DNA from: Micromonospora cabrerizensis
GTDB lineage: Bacteria > Actinomycetota > Actinomycetes > Mycobacteriales > Micromonosporaceae
DNA: 64,000 bases
Direction of reading: 5' to 3'
Assembly (NCBI RefSeq): GCF_022230955.1
Contig: NZ_JAKKFI010000066.1
Coordinates: 1-64,000, forward strand
Shown here: piece after piece, positions 24,506 to 33,312 of the stretch
Layout of the letters: each line of letters opens with the position of its first letter
Position numbering within the stretch: the first letter of the stretch is position 1
The notes under the pieces: model-generated
Told to the model about the DNA's origin: nothing
The model's input: only the letters and a program-made list of their open reading frames with translations
Databases searched by the model: none
Position numbers and translations under genes: made by a program

Positions 24506-25402
24506 ATGGAGGCCGCACCGACGGAAACCGGGCGTGCGGCGGTCGCCGAGCGACTACTCACGTCCTCGCTGCGGACCAGCTACGACCCCACCGTCGAGAT
24601 CGACTGGGCCGCCCCGCACACCCCCGGCGCCTACTGGCTCCCGCCGCAGCGCAGCAGCCTCTACGGCACGCCACTGTGGGAGCAGCTCAGCGAGGAGCAG
24701 CGCGTCGAGCTCACCAAACACGAGGTGGCCAGCGCGGCCAGCGCCGGGCTGTGGTTCGAGACGATCCTCATGCAGATGCTGATCCGGGAGTACTACCGCG
24801 CGGACCCGACCAGTCGGCAGGCCCAGTACGCGCTGACCGAGGTCGCCGACGAGTGCCGGCACTCCATCATGTTCGGCCGGCTGATCGAGGCGATGGGTTG
24901 TCCGGTCTACCGGGCGAGCACCGTGGACCACCACCTCGGGCGCTTCCTCAAGGCCACCGCCAGCGGCCCCCGGATGTACGCCGCGATCCTCATCGCGGAG
25001 GAGATCCTCGACGCGTTCCAGCGCGAGATCATGGCCGACGAGTCGCTCCAGCCGCTCATCCGGATGGTCTCCCGCATCCACGTGGTGGAGGAGGCGCGAC
25101 ACGTCCGGTTCGCCCGCGAGGAACTGGCCGCCGCGGTCGCCGCCACCGGCCCGGTGGGTATGGCGTACGCCCGGCTGCTGGTCGGTCGCGCCGCCTCCAC
25201 GATCGCCAACCGCCTGGTCCATCCCGACGTGTACGCGGCGGTGGGCATTCCGCCGGCGGTCGGTCGTGCCGCTGCCCGCGCCAACCCGCACTGGCGTGCC
25301 ACCCTGCGCTGGTCGGCGGCCCGCGTGCACGCCAATCTGGCCGGGGTTGGCCTGGTGGCGGGGCCGGGGCGTCTGCTGTGGGCCCGGGCCGGGCTGATCT
25401 GA
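24506..25402 (+). CDS. AurF-like diiron oxygenase
   Basis: This 298-aa protein matches the AurF family (p-aminobenzoate N-oxygenase and relatives), a diiron carboxylate fold. Putative iron ligands are seen in KHEVASAASAGLWFE, EVADECRHSIMFGRLIE, IAEEILDAFQREIM and HVVEEARHVRFAREEL (ExxRH type). These enzymes use O2 to oxidise amines or other groups. The ATG at 24506 follows GGAGGAG; earlier in-frame codons belong to the antisense of the TetR gene. It is divergent from the monooxygenase operon and shares its operator. Confidence 0.87.
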   Translation: MEAAPTETGRAAVAERLLTSSLRTSYDPTVEIDWAAPHTPGAYWLPPQRSSLYGTPLWEQLSEEQRVELTKHEVASAASAGLWFETILMQMLIREYYRADPTSRQAQYALTEVADECRHSIMFGRLIEAMGCPVYRASTVDHHLGRFLKATASGPRMYAAILIAEEILDAFQREIMADESLQPLIRMVSRIHVVEEARHVRFAREELAAAVAATGPVGMAYARLLVGRAASTIANRLVHPDVYAAVGIPPAVGRAAARANPHWRATLRWSAARVHANLAGVGLVAGPGRLLWARAGLI

Positions 25403-25432
25403 CCCCCCGATGAGACGCGTGAGGGCTGAGAC

Positions 25433-25469
25433 GCGTGGGGGCCGAGCCGTGTCCGGCCAGCCCCCACGC
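25433..25469. terminator. Hairpin terminator between AurF-like and VOC genes
   Basis: A 10-bp inverted repeat (GCGTGGGGGC / GCCCCCACGC) with a 17-base loop separates two convergent genes and can serve both. Confidence 0.75.
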
Positions 25470-25479
25470 TCTGCGCCCA

Positions 25480-25983
25480 CTAGCTGCGGGCGAAGCCACC
25501 CTTCGGCGCGATGATCTCGAGGTTCGTGCCGTCGGGGTCGTTGAAGTACGCGACCTCGGTGCCGACCGCAGCCGGCGGGTTCACCTCGCCGGACGCGAAG
25601 GTGTACGGCTGCCCGAGGAACTCGAACCCGGCCTCGCTCATCCGGTCGAAGACCGAGCGCACGTCGTCCACGTGGAAGCACAGGTGCATCGAGCCGGGGC
25701 GGTTGGCCGCCACCTGGGCCGCGTCACCGACCGGCTCCTGGAACTGGATCAGGTCGATCCCGAGGTTGTCGAGGTTGAACGTGGCGTACCGCAGCTTCGT
25801 CGTCGGCAGCCCCTGCGACTGTGCGAAGCCGGCGCCGTGCATGTTCTCGTCCCGTACGACCGGTTCCTCGCCGAGCAGGGCCTGGTAGAACGCGACCGAG
25901 CGGTCCAGGTCACTCACCGCGATCCCGACGTGTGCGGCCGACTTGAGGCCGATGGACACGTTTGAGGGGTTCGGGAATGGCAC
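25480..25983 (-). CDS. VOC-family (glyoxalase/dioxygenase-fold) protein
   Basis: This 167-aa protein has two beta-alpha-beta-beta-beta modules of the vicinal oxygen chelate fold: AHVGIAVSDLDRSVAFYQAL, then MHLCFHVDDVRSVFDRMSE and EVAYFNDPDGTNLEIIAP. Candidate metal ligands are His in AHVGIAV and HLCFHV and Glu in NLEIIAP. Members include glyoxalase I, methylmalonyl-CoA epimerase and ring-cleaving dioxygenases; the exact reaction is open. GTG start at 25983 with AGGAGAG in front. Confidence 0.88.
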   Translation of the reverse strand: MPFPNPSNVSIGLKSAAHVGIAVSDLDRSVAFYQALLGEEPVVRDENMHGAGFAQSQGLPTTKLRYATFNLDNLGIDLIQFQEPVGDAAQVAANRPGSMHLCFHVDDVRSVFDRMSEAGFEFLGQPYTFASGEVNPPAAVGTEVAYFNDPDGTNLEIIAPKGGFARS

Positions 25984-26074
25984 TTTGACTCTCCTAACCA
26001 GCGTTCGTCGTCGCCTGTTCTGTTGCTGATCTTCACGTCGTACCCCCCGTGAGACCGGTTCATGCGACGTGGCG

Positions 26075-26581
26075 TCAGGCTCGTTCGACCCGCGCCTGCT
26101 GGTGGTCGGTCAGCCGGAGCCCCACGCCTCGAACGACGTCGATGGTGGCCCCGGTGCCGAGGTCGTGCAGCTTGCGGCGCAGCCGCTTCACCAGTGACTG
26201 CACGTCCGCCTTGCGTTCGCGCCCCTCGTCACCCCAGACCGAGCGGTGCAACTCCGCGTAGCTCCAGACCCGGGCCGGCTCGGTGATCAGGCAGGTCAAC
26301 AGGTCGTGTTCCAGCCGGGTGAGATCGATTTCGCGGTCACCGCAACGGGCGCTGGACCGGGACGAGTCGATCACCAGGGCGGCGGCCGGCGCCGGCTCGG
26401 ACGCGGCGGCGGCCATCTGCTGCGGTGCGGCGATCAGCCGGCGGAGCTCGTCGAGGTCGGCCACCAGCAGCAGTGGGGCGATGCCGTCGAGGCGCTCCGC
26501 GAGCCGGATGCGCTCGGCCGGCGACGGGGTCACCGCGATCAGCAGCGGGAACGGCTCGTCGGCCGGATCACCCCTGTCCAT
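26075..26581 (-). CDS. Orphan OmpR-type winged-helix regulator (paralogue A)
   Basis: This 168-aa protein has a C-terminal OmpR/PhoB winged helix (CGDREIDLTRLEHDLLTCLI through VQSLVKRLRRKLHDLG to IDVVRGVGLRL). The N-terminal ~55 residues (FPLLIAVTPSPAERIRLAER...) look like a shortened receiver lacking the phospho-acceptor Asp region. The ATG at 26581 is chosen because it gives exactly the 168-aa length of its paralogue at 32547 and aligns at residue 1; in-frame starts at 26650 and 26713 exist. No histidine kinase is adjacent. It is divergent from the subtilase gene and may control it. Confidence 0.82.
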   Translation of the reverse strand: MDRGDPADEPFPLLIAVTPSPAERIRLAERLDGIAPLLLVADLDELRRLIAAPQQMAAAASEPAPAAALVIDSSRSSARCGDREIDLTRLEHDLLTCLITEPARVWSYAELHRSVWGDEGRERKADVQSLVKRLRRKLHDLGTGATIDVVRGVGLRLTDHQQARVERA

Positions 26582-26844
26582 CGTCGCCTCGTCGTCCTCG
26601 GCCACAGCACCGCCCGGGATCGATGGGCATCCCTGCCCAGCTCTCGTCATGGTCCTGACAATGATTGGCAAGCGCGCCGCCAGCAGGGCAACTCTTAGCG
26701 ACAAGTTGCTCACGGCAAGTTCTTGATCGTCCTTTCTTCTCGATCATAGTGTCCAGTCGGGCAACCGGCGTGACCCGCGCGGTGCATGGGGGAGGTCACC
26801 ATGGCCCATTTTCACCCTGGGTCGTTCTGAGGGAGGCAGCACCG

Positions 26845-29800
26845 ATGTTCAGACGTCCACAATGGCGGCGCACAGCCAGATCACTGGTGAGCGCCGGCGC
26901 GGCGACGATCCTCGCCGCGACATGCTTGGCCACGATGGGCTCGGGCGCGCAGGCCGCGCCGGGCGGCGGGATGGAGGCGGGCGCCCCGACCGGCGACAAG
27001 ATCCGACCGGAGCTCGCCAGGCAGCTCCAGGCCAAGAGTGAAGGGGACTTCTGGATCCGGTTCAAGGACCGGGCGGACCTCAGCAAGGCCAGCGCCATCA
27101 AGGACTGGTCGAAGCGTGGCACCGCGGTCGCGGACGCTCTGCGCAAGACCGCCGCGGCGAGCCAGGGCAGGATCCGGGCCGACCTCGACAGCTCGGGCGC
27201 GAAGTACCAGACCTTCTGGGCCACCAACGCGATCAAGGTGAGCAGCGGCTCGCTGGCGATGGTGCAGAAGTTCGCCGGCCACTCCGAGGTCGAGGGCCTC
27301 TACGCCCCGGTTGCCTACAAGGTGCCCGAGACCACCAAGGGTGCCGACGAGAAGACCGTCAACGCCCTGGAGTGGGGCGTGGCCAACATCAACGCCGACG
27401 ACGTCTGGTCCCAGTACGGCGTCAAGGGCGAGGGCATCACCGTCGCAAGCATCGACAGCGGGGTCCAGTTCGACCACCCGGCGCTGGTGAACTCCTACCG
27501 CGGCAACAACGGCGACGGGACGTTCGACCACAACTACAACTGGTTCGACGCCGCCGGGGCCTGCGCGACCGCGCCCTGTGACGACGACGGCCACGGTACG
27601 CACACGATGGGCACCATGGCCGGCTCCGACGGCGCGAACCAGATCGGTGTCGCGCCCGGGGTCACGTGGATCGCGGCGAACGGTTGCTGCCCCAGCGACG
27701 CCGCTCTGATCGAATCCGGTCAGTGGATGCTCGAACCGCTGGACCTCAACGGCCAGAACGCGGACGCGAGCAAGCGACCGAACGTCATCAACAACTCGTG
27801 GGGCACCCGGGACCCGTCCAACGAGCCCTTCATGGAGGACGTGACGCAGGCCTGGACCGCGTCCGGGATCTTCGGTGTCTGGTCCAACGGCAACAGCGGC
27901 CCGGCATGCCAGACCAGCGGCTCGCCGGGCAGCCTCGCCAGCAACTACTCGACCGGCGCGTACGACGTCAACAACAACGTCGCAGGCTTCTCGGCCCGGG
28001 GCGCCGGGCAGAACGGCGAGATCAAGCCCAACATCTCGGCCCCCGGCGTGAACGTCCGGTCGAGCATCCCCGGCAACTCCTACGGCAGCATCAGCGGCAC
28101 CTCGATGGCCGCTCCGCACCTCGCGGGCGCGATCGCGCTGCTGTACTCGGCGGCCCCGTCGCTCATCGGTGACGTCGACGCGACCCGTGCGCTGCTCAAC
28201 GGCGCCGCTATCGACAAGGCCGACGACCAGTGCGGTGGCACCGCGGCCGACAACAACGTCTACGGCGAAGGCCGGCTCGACGCCCTCGCGCTGCTCAACG
28301 CCGCCCCGACCGGTGACATCGGCACCCTGGCCGGCACGGTCACCAACGCGACCACCGGCGCCCCGATCGCCGGCGCGACCCTCACCCTCACCGGCCCGAG
28401 CGCCCGTGAGCTGACCACCGGTGCCGACGGCACGTTCTCCACCCAACTGCCCACCGGTGACTACCAGGTCGCCGTGTCGGCCTTCGGTTACGCCAGCACC
28501 ACGAAGCCGGCGACGATCACCAAGGCCGCGACCACGACGCTCGCCGTCGCGCTGACGCCCGTGCCGAGTGTCAACGTCACCGGCGCGGTCACCGACGGCT
28601 CCGGCCACGGCTGGCCCCTGTACGCGAAGGTGACCGTCACGGGCGTGTCCGGCGTCTACGACTACACCACCCCGTCGAACGGCCGTTACAGCATCTCGCT
28701 GCCGGCCGGGCAGACGTACACCCTGAAGTACGAGTCGCAGTACCCGGGCTACCAGACCGTCACCAAGGAGGTCGTGGTCGGCTCCGGCAACGTCACCGCC
28801 AACGTCGCCGTGCCGGTGGACACCACCACCTGCACCACCGCCCCCGGATACACGTTCGGCTCCGACGGTGAGTACGAGACCTTCGACGGCACGACCACGC
28901 CGGCCGGCTGGACCGTCGTGGACAACGCGGGCAGCGGTCAGGTCTGGAAGTTCACCGACGACGGCGACCGGGGCAACCTGACCGGCGGCAGCGGCAACTT
29001 CGCGATGATCGACAGCGACGCCTACGGTGCGGGCAGCAGCCAGGACACGTCCCTGGTCAGCCCGGTTGTCGACCTGACCGGTGTCACGGCCCCGGTCGTC
29101 CGCTTCAACCAGGACTTCAACCAGCTCAACGACGACACCGCCGACGTCGATCTGAGCATCGACGGTGGCACCACCTGGACCAACCTGCTCCGGCAGGAGA
29201 CCGACGTCCGGGGACCGAAGGTGACCGAGATCCCGATCCCGCAGGCCGCCGGCCAGGCGCAGGTGCAGGTGCGGTTCCGCTACTACGACGCCACGTACGA
29301 GTGGTGGTGGGAGGTCGACAACGTCCTGATCGGCAGCCAGGTCACCTGCGTGCCGGTCGACGGCGGTCTGGTCGTCGGTAACGTCCGCGACAAGAACGAC
29401 AACAGCTACGTCAACGGCGCGACCGTCACCAGCAAGGACCGGCCCGCCGAGAAGGCCGTCACCGTGGCGACCCCGGACGACCCGGGGCTGGCCGACGGCT
29501 TCTACTGGATCTACTCGACGCTGACCGGCACGCACCCGTTCACCGCCACCGCCGGCAACTACGTCAGCCAGACCAAGCAGGTCGACGTCGAGGCCGACTG
29601 GGCGACCGTCGCGAACTTCCAGCTCGCGGCCGGACGACTGTCGGTGACGCCGACGCAGGTGAGCGCGACGCTGCAGATGCCCAACGGCAAGGCCAGCAGG
29701 ACGTTCACGGTGACCAACACCGGCGGCGCGCCGGTGGAGGTGAAGTTCAGCGAGCGGGACAACGGGTTCGAACTCCTCCGCGCGGACGGTTCGACGGTCA

Positions 29801-31260
29801 CCCGGCAGCAGGTGCTCGGGGCCACCGGCGCGCCCGAGCAGCGGCTCAACGCTCCGACGTCGTTCGCGGCCAAGGCGTCCGGCACGTTCGGCAAGGCCGC
29901 CGTGGCCGGGGTCGGCCCGAACGCGGCACCGTGGACCGACATCGCCAACTACCCGTCCGTGATCATGGACAACCGGGTCGTGCACCTGGACGGCAAGGTG
30001 TACTCGCTCGGTGGTGGCAACGGCAGCGCGTCCACCGCGAAGAACTACGCCTACGACCCGGCCACCCAGGCCTGGACGGCGATCGCCGACCTTCCGGGCG
30101 CCCGCAACGCCCTGACCGCGGGTGTCGCCGGCGGGAAGATCATCGCCACCGGTGGGTGGGGCGACGCCGGCCCGGACTCCGCCACCTGGTCGTACGACCC
30201 GGGGGCCAACACCTGGACCGAGCTGGCCGACAACCCGGCGCCACGGGCCGCGGCCGGTCAGGCCGTCGTCGACGGCAAGCTGTACGCCGTCGGTGGCTGC
30301 ACCACCGCGGACTGCCTGCCGATGTCGAACAGCGTCGTCCGGTACGACCCGGCCGCCAACACCTGGGAGACGATGGCCAACTACCCGAAGTCGGTGGCCT
30401 TCGCCTCCTGCGGCGGGATCGACGGCATCCTCTACTGCACCGGCGGCAACGACGGTTCCGCCTCGCAGAAGTCCAGCTACGCCTTCGACCCGGGTGCCAA
30501 CACCTGGACGGCGATCGCCGACGCGCCGGCCGACAACTGGGCCAGCTCGTATGCCGTCGCCAGCGGCAAGCTGCTCGTCGTCGGTGGTTCGCAGGGTGGG
30601 GCCATCAGCAACGCCGGCTTCGCCTTCGACCCGGCCGCCGGCTCGTGGTCCAACCTGCCGAACGCCAACACGGCCCGCTACCGCGGCGGTGCGGCGTGCG
30701 GCTTCTACAAGGTCGGCGGATCGTCCGGCGCCTTCAACGCGGCGGCCAACAGCGAGGTGCTCCCGGGCTTCGAGGGGTGCGCCGAGTCGGCGGCCGACGT
30801 CAGCTGGATGACCATCGACAAGTCGTCGGTCACCCTCGCGCCGGGCGCGAAGGTCACGGTCACCGTCGCGATGACGGCGAACGTCGACCAGCCGGGTACC
30901 TACTCCGGCTCGGTCGGGATCTCCGAGAACACCCCGTACTCGGTGGCACCGGTCGCGGTGACCATGACCGCGAACCCCCCGAAGACCTGGGGCAAGCTCA
31001 TGGGTACGGTCACCGGCACCAGTTGCCAGGGTGCGACCTCGCCGATAACCGGCGCGGTCGTCCAGGTCGACTCGTGGGCGGCGTCGTACACCTTCGCCAC
31101 CGATGCCGAGGGCAGGTACGCCTACTGGATGGACCGCCGCAACAACCCGCTCACCATGATCGTCGCCAAGGACGGCTGGAAGCCGCAGACCCGTCAGGCG
31201 AAGATCGCCACCGCCGCTCCCACCGTGGAGGACTTCGGGTTGACGCCCATCAAGTGCTGA
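26845..31260 (+). CDS. Secreted S8 subtilase with CarboxypepD-like, choice-of-anchor and Kelch domains
   Basis: This 1471-aa exported protease has a signal peptide with likely cut after AQA (~residue 36), a propeptide region (~40-165) and a subtilisin domain with Asp204 (IDSGVQFDHP), His250 (DGHGTHTMG) and Ser420 (SGTSMAAPHLAGAIALL). After ~490 come two carboxypeptidase-regulatory-like repeats (IGTLAGTVTNATTGAPIAGA; VNVTGAVTDGSGHG), a choice-of-anchor/MAM-like beta domain (~665-835), a third such repeat, an Ig-like strand region, five or so Kelch repeats (~1045-1310, e.g. YDPGANTWTELADNPAPRAA), an Ig-like domain and a final CarboxypepD-like repeat. The ATG at 26845 has GGGAGG eight bases upstream. 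It likely degrades extracellular protein, with the beta modules binding substrate or wall. Confidence 0.94.
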   Translation: MFRRPQWRRTARSLVSAGAATILAATCLATMGSGAQAAPGGGMEAGAPTGDKIRPELARQLQAKSEGDFWIRFKDRADLSKASAIKDWSKRGTAVADALRKTAAASQGRIRADLDSSGAKYQTFWATNAIKVSSGSLAMVQKFAGHSEVEGLYAPVAYKVPETTKGADEKTVNALEWGVANINADDVWSQYGVKGEGITVASIDSGVQFDHPALVNSYRGNNGDGTFDHNYNWFDAAGACATAPCDDDGHGTHTMGTMAGSDGANQIGVAPGVTWIAANGCCPSDAALIESGQWMLEPLDLNGQNADASKRPNVINNSWGTRDPSNEPFMEDVTQAWTASGIFGVWSNGNSGPACQTSGSPGSLASNYSTGAYDVNNNVAGFSARGAGQNGEIKPNISAPGVNVRSSIPGNSYGSISGTSMAAPHLAGAIALLYSAAPSLIGDVDATRALLNGAAIDKADDQCGGTAADNNVYGEGRLDALALLNAAPTGDIGTLAGTVTNATTGAPIAGATLTLTGPSARELTTGADGTFSTQLPTGDYQVAVSAFGYASTTKPATITKAATTTLAVALTPVPSVNVTGAVTDGSGHGWPLYAKVTVTGVSGVYDYTTPSNGRYSISLPAGQTYTLKYESQYPGYQTVTKEVVVGSGNVTANVAVPVDTTTCTTAPGYTFGSDGEYETFDGTTTPAGWTVVDNAGSGQVWKFTDDGDRGNLTGGSGNFAMIDSDAYGAGSSQDTSLVSPVVDLTGVTAPVVRFNQDFNQLNDDTADVDLSIDGGTTWTNLLRQETDVRGPKVTEIPIPQAAGQAQVQVRFRYYDATYEWWWEVDNVLIGSQVTCVPVDGGLVVGNVRDKNDNSYVNGATVTSKDRPAEKAVTVATPDDPGLADGFYWIYSTLTGTHPFTATAGNYVSQTKQVDVEADWATVANFQLAAGRLSVTPTQVSATLQMPNGKASRTFTVTNTGGAPVEVKFSERDNGFELLRADGSTVTRQQVLGATGAPEQRLNAPTSFAAKASGTFGKAAVAGVGPNAAPWTDIANYPSVIMDNRVVHLDGKVYSLGGGNGSASTAKNYAYDPATQAWTAIADLPGARNALTAGVAGGKIIATGGWGDAGPDSATWSYDPGANTWTELADNPAPRAAAGQAVVDGKLYAVGGCTTADCLPMSNSVVRYDPAANTWETMANYPKSVAFASCGGIDGILYCTGGNDGSASQKSSYAFDPGANTWTAIADAPADNWASSYAVASGKLLVVGGSQGGAISNAGFAFDPAAGSWSNLPNANTARYRGGAACGFYKVGGSSGAFNAAANSEVLPGFEGCAESAADVSWMTIDKSSVTLAPGAKVTVTVAMTANVDQPGTYSGSVGISENTPYSVAPVAVTMTANPPKTWGKLMGTVTGTSCQGATSPITGAVVQVDSWAASYTFATDAEGRYAYWMDRRNNPLTMIVAKDGWKPQTRQAKIATAAPTVEDFGLTPIKC

Positions 31261-31284
31261 CGCCCGCGCGGTAGCGAACAACCT

Positions 31285-31317
31285 CCGGCCCGCCTGGTCA
31301 CCGAGCAGGCGGGCCGG
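31285..31317 (+). terminator. Terminator after the subtilase gene
   Basis: A 12-bp perfect inverted repeat (CCGGCCCGCCTG / CAGGCGGGCCGG) with a 9-base loop starts 24 bases past the stop codon. Confidence 0.8.
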
Positions 31318-31413
31318 ACCGTGTCCCGAGGAGTCGTCGCGGTGACCGACACCGCTCGCCGGCCGCCGGCCAGACTGATTTGCCCTCCCGCCGTGGCGTG
31401 CGAAGATCCGCCG

Positions 31414-32514
31414 ATGTCCCACAACACACAGCAGCGCCGGCTGGCCGCCCAAAGCGTCTGCGACCGAATCCTGTCCGGCAGCCGGCCCGCGACCATGCGG
31501 GAGCGGCTCGCCGACCTGGCCGCGGGAGGCGACCTGGACGGTCAGCCCGACTTCTACGGCGACGGCCCGGTCACCACGCTGGAGGAGCGCGTGGCGGAGC
31601 TGTTGGGCACCGAGGCCGCGGTCTTCTTCCCGACCGGCACCATGGCGCAGCAGGTGGCGCTGCGCTACGGCGCCGAGCGCAGCGGGCACCCGACGGTGGC
31701 TCTGCACCCGCTCGGCCACCTGGAGGTGCACGAAGGTCATGCCTACGCCAACCTGAGCGGGCTGCGCAGCACCTGGCCGACCACCGCACCTCGAAACCCC
31801 ACCGCCGCGGAGATCGGCGCGCTCGCCGAACCCGTGAGCACCGTCGTCATCGAACTCCCGCTGCGCGACGCCGGCTTCGTCCTCCCCACCTGGGACGAAC
31901 TCGCCGCCGCGTCCGCCGCGACGCACGACATCGGTGCCCGCCTCCACCTCGACGGCGCCCGACTGTGGGAATCCACCCCCTACCTCGCGCACACCCTGAG
32001 CGAGATCACCGACCTCGCCGACAGCACCTACGTCTCGTTCTACAAGACGATCGGCGGTCTCAGCGGCGCGGCGCTCGCGGGCACCGCGCAGTTCGCCTCC
32101 TACGCCCGCCTCTGGCGGCACCGCTACGGCGGTCAGGTGTTCCAGCAGTGGCCGGCCGCGCTGAGCGCGCTCGCCGGTCTCGACCGGGAGCTGCCCCGCA
32201 TCCCCGAGTACGTGCGACACGCACGGACAGTCGCCGCGGCACTCGCCGTGCTGCCCGGCGCGTTGGTCTTCCCGCAGCCTCCGCACACCCAGAGGTTCCG
32301 TCTGTGGCTGCCGCATCCGGCGCAGGCGCTCGACGACGCCGCGCTGGCGCTCGCCGAGGACGAGAAGGTGTGGTTCGCCGCCGGCTGGCAGGACACGGAC
32401 CTGCCCGGCATGGCGATGACCGAGATCACCGTGGCCGCACCCGGTCTCGACTGGACCACCGAGGACGTCACCGAGATCGGTGAGCGGTTCCTCAGCCGGG
32501 TCCGGGACCGCTGA
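31414..32514 (+). CDS. Beta-eliminating lyase / threonine aldolase-like PLP enzyme
   Basis: This 366-aa fold-type I PLP enzyme resembles low-specificity threonine aldolases: FYGDGPVTTLEERVAELLG, AVFFPTGTMAQQVALR, LHLDGARLWEST (Asp that pairs with the PLP nitrogen) and the Schiff-base lysine in STYVSFYKTIGGLSG. Such enzymes split threonine to glycine and acetaldehyde or perform similar eliminations. The ATG at 31414 starts the homologous region; its ribosome-binding site is weak. Separate from the subtilase by a terminator. Confidence 0.87.
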   Translation: MSHNTQQRRLAAQSVCDRILSGSRPATMRERLADLAAGGDLDGQPDFYGDGPVTTLEERVAELLGTEAAVFFPTGTMAQQVALRYGAERSGHPTVALHPLGHLEVHEGHAYANLSGLRSTWPTTAPRNPTAAEIGALAEPVSTVVIELPLRDAGFVLPTWDELAAASAATHDIGARLHLDGARLWESTPYLAHTLSEITDLADSTYVSFYKTIGGLSGAALAGTAQFASYARLWRHRYGGQVFQQWPAALSALAGLDRELPRIPEYVRHARTVAAALAVLPGALVFPQPPHTQRFRLWLPHPAQALDDAALALAEDEKVWFAAGWQDTDLPGMAMTEITVAAPGLDWTTEDVTEIGERFLSRVRDR

Positions 32515-32546
32515 TTCGCCGCAGCGAACAGGGCCCGCAGGCCGGC

Positions 32547-33053
32547 CTAGATCGGGGCCAGCCGGAAGCCGACCCCGCGTACCGAGTGGATCGTCGTCGC
32601 GGCGTTGAGTCGCGCGAGCTTGCCGCGCACCCGGCGGACCACCGAGTGCATGTCGGAGTTGCGGCCGAGGTGCCGGTTGCCCCAGACCTCGAGGTGCAGC
32701 CGCTCGTAGGTCCAGATCTGCCCGGGCGCGTGCACCAGACAGAGCAGGACGTCGTGCTCCAACCGGGTCAGGTCGATCTCCTGGTCGCGCCACCGCAGCA
32801 CCCGGCGGTCGGAGTCGACCGCCAGATCCGGTGGCGGCGGCTGCGGGCTCGGCGCCACCTCGGCGAGCACGGCGACGGCCTGCGGGGCCGCGACCGCGGG
32901 CGCCTCGATCACCCCGAGGAACTCTCGGGCCTGGTCGACGTTCGAGACGATCAGAAAGGCGTCGCTGCCGCCGAGCAGCCGGGCCAGGTGACGGCGTTCG
33001 GCCGGCGAGGACGCGATGCCGATGACCAGGCTGGCGACTGGAGTTTCCTGCAT
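32547..33053 (-). CDS. Orphan OmpR-type winged-helix regulator (paralogue B)
   Basis: This 168-aa protein is a clear paralogue of the gene at 26075: both share IASSPAER/VTPSPAER at the N-terminus, the run EIDLTRLEHD and a RGVG(F/L)RL end. The winged helix covers ~75-168 (LRWRDQEIDLTRLEHDVLLC to IHSVRGVGFRLAPI). The N-domain is a shortened receiver-like fold. The ATG at 33053 is used; an in-frame GTG/ATG lead at 33083 adds ten residues. No cognate kinase is adjacent on this strand; the nearest (35014) already has its own response regulator. Confidence 0.85.
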   Translation of the reverse strand: MQETPVASLVIGIASSPAERRHLARLLGGSDAFLIVSNVDQAREFLGVIEAPAVAAPQAVAVLAEVAPSPQPPPPDLAVDSDRRVLRWRDQEIDLTRLEHDVLLCLVHAPGQIWTYERLHLEVWGNRHLGRNSDMHSVVRRVRGKLARLNAATTIHSVRGVGFRLAPI

Positions 33054-33312
33054 TCCCCAACCCCTTCCGGTTCCCCAACTCACTCCGGATGGATTTCTCG
33101 CACCGTCGATGAGACATCGATCGGCGTCCTGACCCTAGTGGTGGCTGATCTCGGCCGGGTAAAACATCGTTGCATACAGGCACGTGGATCCCGCTGCGAC
33201 GTCCAGGCTCACCCGGCCCCACCGCCGACGATCCGCTTTCCGGCAGCGGCGGGGGTGGTTGTGACAGAACCAAGACAATTCGAGTACGGCGTACGGACGT
33301 GCCGGGGCGAGC

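Noticed and set aside
32547..33053. Treating the winged-helix proteins as ordinary response regulators
   Set aside because: The N-terminal domain is too short and lacks a clear phospho-acceptor Asp, and no unpaired kinase is adjacent.
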